Below, piece by piece: positions 1 to 5,003 of a DNA stretch of 5,615 nucleotides. The first letter of the stretch is position 1; every line of letters starts with the position of its first letter. A program made the position numbers and the translations under genes. Source of the DNA: Bacteroidota bacterium (GTDB lineage Bacteria > Bacteroidota > Bacteroidia > Bacteroidales > VadinHA17). The stretch is from assembly GCA_030593185.1 (NCBI GenBank), contig JAUVHQ010000158.1, positions 1 to 5,615 on the forward strand. The letters run 5' to 3'. The notes beneath the pieces were generated by a model. It saw only the letters and a program-made list of their open reading frames with translations. It ran no database searches and was not told the origin of the DNA.

Positions 1-345
1 TGTTTGATCAATTGCCGATGCCAGGCTGCTGGCATACCCGGGCAATGTATTCATTACTCCCAAACCAGAACCGAACTCAAGGGATACAAAACCATTCAGA
101 GGAAATTCATCTGTCATAACCGGTATTTCCTGATCCTTTCCTTCTCCCGGAAGTTTATAGATATAACCTTTACGGTCATCCGGGATTTTACCAACCCTCA
201 AATACTTTAAATCCCTTGAGAGAGTTGCCTGCGTAAGCTGATATCCCTCGTTATTGAGTTTCTTCAATAATTCATCCTGGCTCGAAATTTTTTTTGTCTC
301 AACAATTCTTTTTATCGCTGACAGCCGCTGAACCTTTGTTTTCAT
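1..345 (-). CDS. argR: Arginine repressor ArgR, 5' part (C-terminus beyond the window)
   Basis: ArgR is the hexameric, arginine-sensing transcription factor that represses arginine biosynthesis genes. The visible 115 residues, of roughly 150 in the family, begin MKTKVQRLSAIKRIVETKKI. A winged helix-turn-helix follows at about residues 1-70, with the family signature QATLSRDLKYLRV as recognition helix; its Ser-Arg pair contacts DNA in known ArgR proteins. After a linker at about 70-80 the oligomerisation and arginine-binding domain begins, with NTLPGYASSLASAIDQ corresponding to the HTAPGAAQLIARLLDS stretch of E. coli ArgR. The GDDT arginine-binding motif lies outside the window. The start at 345 is preferred over an in-frame ATG at 363. 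The shorter form matches the usual MKxKxxRLxAIKxI beginning, and the upstream ATG lies inside an ARG-box-like operator almost at the predicted transcription start. The gene is divergent from carB and probably autoregulated. Recognition is confident; only the 3' end is missing. Confidence 0.93.
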   Translation of the reverse strand, partial: MKTKVQRLSAIKRIVETKKISSQDELLKKLNNEGYQLTQATLSRDLKYLRVGKIPDDRKGYIYKLPGEGKDQEIPVMTDEFPLNGFVSLEFGSGLGVMNTLPGYASSLASAIDQT

Positions 346-346
346 T

Positions 347-385
347 ATTGTATATTTATTCATTTATTTTGCAAATATATACATT
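347..385. promoter_or_regulatory. Tandem ARG-box-like operator over the argR promoter
   Basis: Two 18-bp sites fit the E. coli ARG box WNTGAATWWWWATTCANW. Site 1 (347-364, ATTGTATATTTATTCATT) matches 15 of 16 specified positions, the exception being T at 351. Site 2 (368-385, TTTGCAAATATATACATT) matches 13 of 16. The gap between them is exactly 3 bp, putting the centres 21 bp (two helical turns) apart, the usual arrangement for ArgR hexamer binding in enterobacteria. The sites agree with each other at 13 of 18 positions. Site 1 covers the predicted transcription start and leader, and site 2 covers the -7 element. The site is inferred from pattern and context; the Bacteroidota ArgR consensus was not available for comparison. 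Confidence 0.62.
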
Positions 386-403
386 TTTAATTTTTAACCT
401 CAA
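372..403 (-). promoter_or_regulatory. Candidate argR promoter (Bacteroidota type)
   Basis: On the minus strand, TATATTTG at 379-372 is a perfect match to the Bacteroidota -7 consensus TAnnTTTG. A TTG at 403-401 stands 21 bases upstream, at the spacing known for the -33 element. Transcription would start near 364-368, giving a leader of about 20 bases to the ATG at 345. The -7 element lies inside the second ARG-box-like site at 368-385, so ArgR binding would block the polymerase. The region is AT-rich, so some chance matching is expected. Confidence 0.6.
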
Positions 404-417
404 CTTTCCTGAAAAAA

Positions 418-456
418 AATGTATTTTTGGCCATTATTCGTATAATAAAAATCATC
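418..456 (+). promoter_or_regulatory. Candidate carB promoter with possible degenerate ARG box
   Basis: TATTTTTG at 422-429 is a perfect TAnnTTTG -7 element that would start transcription near 435, about 22 bases before the carB ATG. No good TTG -33 element is seen 19-21 bases upstream. The 18 bp at 418-435 keep the TG-N10-CA skeleton of the ARG box (12 of 16 positions) and share its TGTAT left half with site 1 and with the complement of site 2 upstream of argR. A still weaker match (10 of 16) follows at 439-456, again after a 3-bp gap. A short inverted repeat, ATTAT-N4-ATAAT (433-446), overlaps both. The promoter is plausible; operator function is tentative. The leader has no Shine-Dalgarno sequence, only A-rich bases. 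Confidence 0.42.
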
Positions 457-457
457 T

Positions 458-3400
458 ATGAAGGAATCTGTTAAAAAAGTGGTTGTTTTGGGATCCGGAG
501 CCTTAAAGATCGGGGAGGCAGGTGAATTTGACTATTCAGGGTCACAGGCACTGAAAGCACTTCGTGAAGAAAATATTGAAACTATCCTCATCAATCCGAA
601 CATCGCAACGGTTCAAACTTCGGAAAAATTAGCAGACAAGATTTATTTCCTCCCGGTAACTCCTTATTTTGTTGAAGAGGTTATTAAGAAAGAAAAACCA
701 GATGGTATCCTGCTCGCGTTCGGAGGGCAGACTGCCCTGAACTGTGGAATTGATCTGTATAAGGAAAAAGTATTCGAAAAATATAATATTCGGGTACTGG
801 GAACCCCTATCCAGTCCATTATAGATACTGAAGACCGGGATTTATTTATCAAAAAACTGGCAGAGATTAATGTCCTGACACCCAGAAGTATCGCAGTCAA
901 CAATGTTAAAGATGGAATAATAGCAGCAGAGAGTCTTGGTTATCCCGTAATTATCAGGTCGGCATATTCACTTGGCGGGCAGGGAAGTGGTTTCTGTAAA
1001 AACAAGGAAGAATTGCATGACATGGCTTCCAGGGCATTTTCCTATTCCGGTCAGATCCTTGTGGAAGAATCACTGAAAGGATGGAAAGAGGTTGAATATG
1101 AAGTGGTACGCGACCGGTACGATAACTGTATAACGGTTTGCAATATGGAGAATTTTGATCCATTGGGAATACACACGGGCGAAAGTATCGTGGTGGCACC
1201 ATCACAAACACTTACTAACACAGAATATCATAAGCTGCGGGAACTGTCCATTAAGGTTATCCGGCATATCGGTATTATCGGGGAATGTAACATTCAGTAT
1301 GCACTTGATCCGAATTCAGAGGAATACAGGGTAATTGAAGTGAACGCCCGCCTCTCCCGGTCAAGCGCCCTTGCATCCAAAGCAACCGGATATCCCCTGG
1401 CATTTATTGCAGCTAAACTAGGTGTCGGGTACGGGCTGCATGAGCTTAAGAATTCTATTACCAAAACAACAACCGCCTTCTTTGAACCGGCACTGGATTA
1501 TATTGTTTGTAAAATACCGCGGTGGGACCTGAATAAATTCGACGGTGTTTCTCACCTTATCGGCAGTAGTATGAAAAGTGTGGGCGAGGTAATGTCCATC
1601 GGGAGAACCTTTGAAGAAGCAATCCAGAAAGGATTAAGAATGATAGGTCAGGGGATGCATGGATTTGTAGGAAACCGGATCGCCGGGTTTAAGAACATCG
1701 ATGAAGAACTCGCGCAACCCACCGACATGCGTATATTTGTTATTGCCGAAGCACTGGAAAAGAAATTTACTGTCGAGAAAATAAACCAGCTGACAAAGAT
1801 CGATAAATGGTTCCTCTACAAACTGAAGAATATTATTGACCTTAAAAAGGAACTTACTAATTACAACAAGATCGACAAGTTACCGGTTGACACTCTCCGG
1901 GAAGCAAAGATCCTGGGATTCTCAGATTTCCAGCTTTCCAGGTTCGTTATGAAATCAAAGGTTGATGAAATAGCAAACGATCTGATCACCGTCAGGGAAT
2001 ACAGGAAATCGCAAGGGATAGTACCGGCTGTAAAACAAATTGATACGCTGGCAGCCGAATATCCTGCACAGACCAATTACCTGTATCTTACTTATAGCGG
2101 TATAGAACATGATATTGATTATTCCGTATTAAAGAAGTCGGTTATAGTTCTGGGATCAGGTGCATACCGTATCGGCAGCAGCGTTGAGTTCGACTGGTGT
2201 GGCGTGAATGCACTGGACACCATAAAGAAAAATGGTTACCAGTCGGTAATGATCAATTACAACCCTGAAACTGTAAGTACTGATTATGATATCTGCGACA
2301 GACTTTATTTTGACGAACTTTCCCTGGAAAGGGTACTGGATATTACTGACCTGGAATCACCTGAAGGAGTGATTGTCTCCACCGGCGGACAAATACCGAA
2401 TAACCTGGCTATCCGGCTGCACGAGCAAAACGTAAAGATACTGGGTACCTCTCCGCTTTCAATTGACCGGGCTGAGAACAGGCATAAATTTTCCTCTATG
2501 CTCGACAGTATCGGGGTTGACCAGCCACGCTGGAAAGAGCTTACCAGTACCGGTGATATTTATGGCTTTGTTGATGAGATTGGGTTTCCCGTACTGGTAA
2601 GACCATCCTATGTTTTGTCTGGTGCGGCAATGAATGTGGTATCAAACAAAGATGAACTCGGACATTTCCTGGAAATGGCATCCCGGGTCTCCAAACAATA
2701 CCCGGTTGTGGTTTCCGAATTTATTGAAAATGCCAAGGAAATTGAGATTGATGCAGTTGCCGGTTCCGGTGAGCTAATCGCGTATGCTATTTCGGAGCAT
2801 GTTGAGTTTGCCGGTGTCCACTCGGGCGATGCAACCATGATCTTTCCACCTCAAAAGATCTATTTTGAAACAGTAAGACGTATTAAACGTATCACTCGTC
2901 AAATAGCTAAAGAACTCAATATTTCCGGTCCGTTTAACATACAATTTCTTGCAAAAGACAACGATATAAAAGTGATTGAATGTAACCTCAGGGCAAGCCG
3001 CAGTATGCCTTTTGTATCAAAGGTGCTGAAAACCAATCTTATTGAAATGGCTACACGGGTGATGCTCGGAGAAAAAGTGGAAAAACCGCATAAGTCCATT
3101 TTCGACCTGGATTATATAGGCATTAAAGCTCCGCAATTCTCCTTTTCACGCCTTCAAAAAGCTGACCCGATACTGGGAGTTGATATGTCATCAACCGGAG
3201 AGGTAGGATGTATTGGTGAAGATTTTTATGAAGGTATACTGAAGTCAATGTTATCGGTAGGTTATTCAATACCCCGAAAAGCAATTCTTCTCTCAACCGG
3301 AGAACCACGTTCGAAGGTAGAGTTGATAGAAAGCGCCAGGGAACTAAATAAAAAGGGGTATAAATTATATGCCACACGGGGCACTCAGAAATTTCTTGAG

Positions 3401-3682
3401 ACCAACGGGATAGAAGCTGAAGTAGCTTGCTGGCCCGATGAAAAGGAAACCCCGAACACTATTGATCTGATACGTAATAAAGAAGTAGATCTTGTGATCA
3501 ATATCCCCAAAAACCTTTCAAAAAGTGAACTTGAAAACGATTACAGTATCAGGCGAAACGCTGTGGATTTCAACGTTCCGCTCATTACCAACGCACGCCT
3601 GGCAAGTGCTTTTATCCTGGCATTTTGTAAGCTGGACATGTCAGATATTGCTATAAAAAGCTGGGATGAGTATCAAACGTAA
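458..3682 (+). CDS. carB: Carbamoyl-phosphate synthase large subunit, CPS1-like
   Basis: This cytoplasmic enzyme makes carbamoyl phosphate from bicarbonate, two ATP and ammonia, normally channelled from glutamine by CarA, for arginine and pyrimidines. The 1074 residues match E. coli CarB (1073). The first ATP-grasp half (about 1-400) has R127, R167, H239, Q280 and E294-x-N296-x-R298. The oligomerisation domain is at about 400-550. The second ATP-grasp half (about 555-935) has R675, R715, H788, Q829 and E841-x-N843-x-R845, at the E. coli numbers. The allosteric domain (about 936-1074) has K953, T973, T976, N1015 and the ornithine-site T1044, but W992 where E. coli has Lys993. Wording such as SSVEFDWC, GGQIPNNLA and IECNLRASRS resembles animal CPS1/CAD rather than proteobacterial CarB, from remembered sequences. 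It is divergent from argR, has no carA beside it, and shows no obvious terminator. The ATG at 458 gives the family N-terminus. Confidence 0.97.
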   Translation: MKESVKKVVVLGSGALKIGEAGEFDYSGSQALKALREENIETILINPNIATVQTSEKLADKIYFLPVTPYFVEEVIKKEKPDGILLAFGGQTALNCGIDLYKEKVFEKYNIRVLGTPIQSIIDTEDRDLFIKKLAEINVLTPRSIAVNNVKDGIIAAESLGYPVIIRSAYSLGGQGSGFCKNKEELHDMASRAFSYSGQILVEESLKGWKEVEYEVVRDRYDNCITVCNMENFDPLGIHTGESIVVAPSQTLTNTEYHKLRELSIKVIRHIGIIGECNIQYALDPNSEEYRVIEVNARLSRSSALASKATGYPLAFIAAKLGVGYGLHELKNSITKTTTAFFEPALDYIVCKIPRWDLNKFDGVSHLIGSSMKSVGEVMSIGRTFEEAIQKGLRMIGQGMHGFVGNRIAGFKNIDEELAQPTDMRIFVIAEALEKKFTVEKINQLTKIDKWFLYKLKNIIDLKKELTNYNKIDKLPVDTLREAKILGFSDFQLSRFVMKSKVDEIANDLITVREYRKSQGIVPAVKQIDTLAAEYPAQTNYLYLTYSGIEHDIDYSVLKKSVIVLGSGAYRIGSSVEFDWCGVNALDTIKKNGYQSVMINYNPETVSTDYDICDRLYFDELSLERVLDITDLESPEGVIVSTGGQIPNNLAIRLHEQNVKILGTSPLSIDRAENRHKFSSMLDSIGVDQPRWKELTSTGDIYGFVDEIGFPVLVRPSYVLSGAAMNVVSNKDELGHFLEMASRVSKQYPVVVSEFIENAKEIEIDAVAGSGELIAYAISEHVEFAGVHSGDATMIFPPQKIYFETVRRIKRITRQIAKELNISGPFNIQFLAKDNDIKVIECNLRASRSMPFVSKVLKTNLIEMATRVMLGEKVEKPHKSIFDLDYIGIKAPQFSFSRLQKADPILGVDMSSTGEVGCIGEDFYEGILKSMLSVGYSIPRKAILLSTGEPRSKVELIESARELNKKGYKLYATRGTQKFLETNGIEAEVACWPDEKETPNTIDLIRNKEVDLVINIPKNLSKSELENDYSIRRNAVDFNVPLITNARLASAFILAFCKLDMSDIAIKSWDEYQT

Positions 3683-3862
3683 AAGAATGGAATGATGGAA
3701 TAATGGAAAGATGGAAGAGGGAAGAGGCGATGGGGCGAAGAAGAGAAGAGGAGAAAATGAGAAGATGAGAAAAGAAGTAAGGAGTAAGGAATAGAAGAAG
3801 GCAAAAGGCAAAAGGCAGAAGGCAAAAGAGAAGAGGGAAAAGTAAAGCGCGAAGAGAAGTAG
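3683..3862. repeat. Purine-rich tract with short tandem repeats
   Basis: Directly after the carB stop, the plus strand is 88% purine: I count 22 pyrimidines in 180 bases. Two ordered pieces stand out. At 3689-3720 there are four 8-bp units beginning GGAA (such as GGAATGAT and GGAATAAT). At 3800-3827 there are four 7-bp units of GGCAAAA, one with a single change (GGCAGAA). A pair of GTAAGGA heptads lies at 3777-3790. The minus strand is open for a Leu/Phe/Ser-rich low-complexity peptide, which I judge an artefact of composition. No gene is supported here. Confidence 0.8.
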
Positions 3863-3888
3863 TTTTAACCGGATTTTACAGGTTGAAA
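3863..3888. other. Small hairpin at the edge of the palindromic element
   Basis: TTTTAACC (3863-3870) pairs with GGTTGAAA (3881-3888) through eight base pairs, one of them a G-T wobble, around a 10-base loop. The stem is A/T-heavy and no T-run follows on the plus strand, so it is a poor candidate for the carB terminator. On the minus strand the hairpin ends in the complementary T-rich arm without a separate T tail. It lies at the junction between the purine tract and the palindromic element. Confidence 0.3.
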
Positions 3889-3890
3889 AA

Positions 3891-4013
3891 GGATTTTGCG
3901 AGGAGCGAAGCGACGAAGCAATCTCCCAAAAATAACCAGAATGCCAAAGAAAAGGACTGTAATGAGCTTTACGAAAAGCCGGGAGAGATTGCTTCACTTC
4001 GTTCGCAAAATCC
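3891..4013. repeat. Palindromic MITE-like element, 123 bp, complete copy
   Basis: The left arm (3891-3927) starts GGATTTTGCGA and includes GAAGCAATCTC. The right arm (3981-4013) is its inverse, ending TCGCAAAATCC and starting GGGAGAGATTGCTTC. Aligned, two 11-bp blocks are identical between the arms, separated by a middle segment 6 bp shorter on the right. The 53-bp interior holds no gene. The arm recurs at 4883-4918. It resembles the small dispersed palindromic repeats with a TTGCGAGGAGCGAAGC-type core that I remember from many bacterial genomes, which makes mobilisation or recombination in trans plausible. No transposase or clear target duplication is seen. Confidence 0.72.
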
Positions 4014-4102
4014 GTATACTTATTATGCTTTAATGGTATGCACAAATTTTAACCGAAACATGAAAAATGAATTCTGAAAGCGTAGCGCCACCCGGGGTAC
4101 AG

Positions 4103-4168
4103 GGTAGTATAGTAAATGCGCCGGAACTACCGTTTTCAAATAGAACTATAAACCTTGCATCCGGCGCA
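4103..4168. other. GC-rich inverted repeat with possible pseudoknot fold
   Basis: A perfect 9-bp inverted repeat, TGCGCCGGA (4117-4125) and TCCGGCGCA (4160-4168), stands out in AT-rich surroundings. A second, 6-bp pair, GGTAGT (4103-4108) and ACTACC (4126-4131), interleaves with it rather than nesting. The two stems abut at 4125/4126 and would form an H-type pseudoknot in RNA. The 34-base loop and the lack of a T-run argue against a simple terminator. A 61-codon open frame crosses it (4067-4252), but it runs on into the heptad array and shows no start signal, so I do not call a gene. A dispersed noncoding repeat is the most likely alternative. Confidence 0.4.
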
Positions 4169-4204
4169 ATTGGAAACGACAAATGGAGAATAGGTGAAAA
4201 AGAA

Positions 4205-4274
4205 AATAATGAATATCGAATAATGAATTTTGAATTAACCAGTAACCAGTAACCAGCAACCAGTAACGAGCAAC
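4205..4274. repeat. Heptanucleotide tandem array, left of the acetyltransferase
   Basis: Ten consecutive 7-bp units fill 70 bases without a break in phase. The first four are of AAT-N3-G type (AATAATG twice, AATATCG, AATTTTG). The fifth, AATTAAC, is a hybrid. The last five are of CAG-N-AAC type (CAGTAAC three times, CAGCAAC, and GAGCAAC at the end). The unit changes sequence while the 7-bp register is kept. Seven is not a multiple of three, so this is not a repetitive coding segment. The second half is the reverse complement of the array at 4807-4855. Confidence 0.78.
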
Positions 4275-4287
4275 TTAAGTTAATTAC

Positions 4288-4295
4288 TAAATTTG
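4288..4295 (+). promoter_or_regulatory. Candidate -7 element for the acetyltransferase gene
   Basis: TAAATTTG fits the Bacteroidota -7 consensus TAnnTTTG exactly and would start transcription near 4301, about 48 bases before the ATG at 4349. No convincing TTG lies at -33; that position falls in the end of the heptad array. The leader carries a short AATATTCC direct repeat (4329-4343) just before an A-run and the start codon, with no Shine-Dalgarno sequence. Confidence 0.4.
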
Positions 4296-4348
4296 AGACT
4301 ATATTTAAATAGCCAACCCATAGGTTTTAATATTCCAATATTCAAAAA

Positions 4349-4798
4349 ATGATTACTGTCAGAAAAGCAAAACCCGGTGACGAAAACAGTATCGTTGATT
4401 TTCAGATCAGGATGTCCAGGGAGACCGAGCAGATTGATCTTGACCGGGACATTGTAAACAAAGGTGTAAACGCGGTATTTAATAACCTTGAGAAGGGGAT
4501 CTATTTTGTTGCTGAATCAGGAAATAAAATAATCGCCTCCCTGATGATCACATTTGAGTGGAGCGACTGGCGTAACGGTAATGTTTACTGGATACATTCG
4601 GTTTATGTTTTACCGGAATTCAGAAAAAAAGATGTTTTTAAAACTATGTATCTGCACCTGAAAAACATTGTGCAAAAGGATGAAAACATCCGGGGACTGA
4701 GATTGTATGTTGATAAAACCAATACCAATGCCCGGAAGGTTTACGAAACCCTGGGGATGGATGGCGAACATTACCTGCTTTTTGAATGGATGAAATAG
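4349..4798 (+). CDS. GNAT-family N-acetyltransferase, substrate unknown
   Basis: The 149-residue protein is a single GNAT domain, the usual length for small stand-alone members, which move an acetyl group from acetyl-CoA to an amine. It opens with MITVRKAKPGDENSIVDF (strand 1 and helix 1). A central sheet follows, with FVAESGNKIIASLMITFEW at 53-71, then WIHSVYVLPEFRKKDVFKTM (81-100), which is motif A, and LRLYVDKTNTNARKVYETLG (117-136), which is motif B. It ends in a short strand, HYLLFEW. Motif A normally reads R/Q-x-x-G-x-G/A and binds the CoA pyrophosphate; here it is R92-K-K-D95-V-F97, lacking the glycines. The rest looks intact, so it may be active with altered CoA contacts. No substrate can be named. 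Although argR lies nearby, nothing ties it to arginine synthesis. It stands alone between repeats, with no Shine-Dalgarno sequence and probably its own promoter. Confidence 0.88.
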   Translation: MITVRKAKPGDENSIVDFQIRMSRETEQIDLDRDIVNKGVNAVFNNLEKGIYFVAESGNKIIASLMITFEWSDWRNGNVYWIHSVYVLPEFRKKDVFKTMYLHLKNIVQKDENIRGLRLYVDKTNTNARKVYETLGMDGEHYLLFEWMK

Positions 4799-4806
4799 AG
4801 AGAAAC

Positions 4807-4855
4807 CCGGTTACTGGTATCTGGTTGCTGGTTACTGGTCACTGGTATCTGGTTA
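4807..4855. repeat. Heptanucleotide tandem array, right of the acetyltransferase
   Basis: Seven 7-bp units start eight bases after the acetyltransferase stop codon. CTGGTTA occurs twice, with the variants CTGGTAT (twice), CTGGTTG, CTGGTCA and CCGGTTA. CTGGTTA is the exact reverse complement of TAACCAG, the unit of the left array in another phase. Transcribed together, the two arrays could pair across the whole acetyltransferase message. No terminator-like T-run follows. Confidence 0.75.
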
Positions 4856-4882
4856 GCGAAACATATTCTTTTAAACAAAAAA

Positions 4883-4945
4883 GGATTTTGCGAGGAGTGA
4901 AACCACGAAGCAATCTCCTAAGAACAACATGAATTCCTAAAAGAA
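4883..4945. repeat. Truncated copy of the palindromic element
   Basis: Bases 4883-4918 match the left arm of the complete element (3891-3926) at 33 of 36 positions. Similarity continues at lower level into the interior (18 of 27 positions, 4919-4945), then stops. No right arm is present before the glycosyltransferase start. It is therefore a half-copy in the same orientation as the complete one, probably left by deletion or partial conversion. Its arm is also inverted relative to the right arm at 3981-4013, on the other side of the acetyltransferase gene. Confidence 0.7.
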
Positions 4946-4952
4946 TCCTTAA

Positions 4953-4997
4953 CTTTATCTTTTATTCTTTTTACTCTTTACTTTTATCTTTTAACTT
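4953..4997. repeat. Pyrimidine-rich tract before the glycosyltransferase
   Basis: Thirty-eight of 45 bases are C or T, mostly runs of T broken by single A or C. It is the strand-opposite of the purine tract after carB and ends six bases before the glycosyltransferase ATG. A weak -7-like TAACTTTA (4950-4957) overlaps its start, but no full promoter can be argued. Confidence 0.6.
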
Positions 4998-5003
4998 GGC
5001 TCC

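Noticed and set aside
4..210. 68-codon plus-strand open frame at the left edge
   Set aside because: It is antisense to argR, whose domains and signature motifs are clear on the other strand; the peptide itself resembles nothing.
363..363. Upstream in-frame ATG as the start of argR
   Set aside because: It lies inside the ARG-box-like site and at about the predicted transcription start, and adds six residues (MNKYTI) not typical of the family. The ATG at 345 fits better.
664..3377. Several minus-strand open frames of 66-85 codons inside carB
   Set aside because: Each is opposite well-conserved carB coding sequence and has no domain, start signal or plausible product.
3863..4013. Rho-independent terminator for carB
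   Set aside because: Neither the small hairpin nor the palindromic element is followed by a run of T on the plus strand, and both start about 180 bases or more after the stop codon.
3641..4045. 134-codon minus-strand open frame rich in Leu, Phe and Ser, resembling a membrane protein
   Set aside because: Its hydrophobicity comes from reading the opposite strand of the purine tract; it also crosses the palindromic element and overlaps the end of carB.
3883..4252. Two short plus-strand open frames of 64 and 61 codons
   Set aside because: They consist largely of the palindromic element, the interleaved inverted repeats and the heptad array translated, and show no credible start region or domain.
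4236..4270. Possible CRISPR array
   Set aside because: The repeats are 7 bp, directly adjacent and without spacers; no cas genes are present.
4349..4798. Acetyltransferase as an arginine-pathway N-acetylglutamate synthase
   Set aside because: Only proximity to argR and carB suggests this; the sequence is a generic small GNAT with an abnormal motif A, lies 660 bases past carB and is separated from it by repeats.
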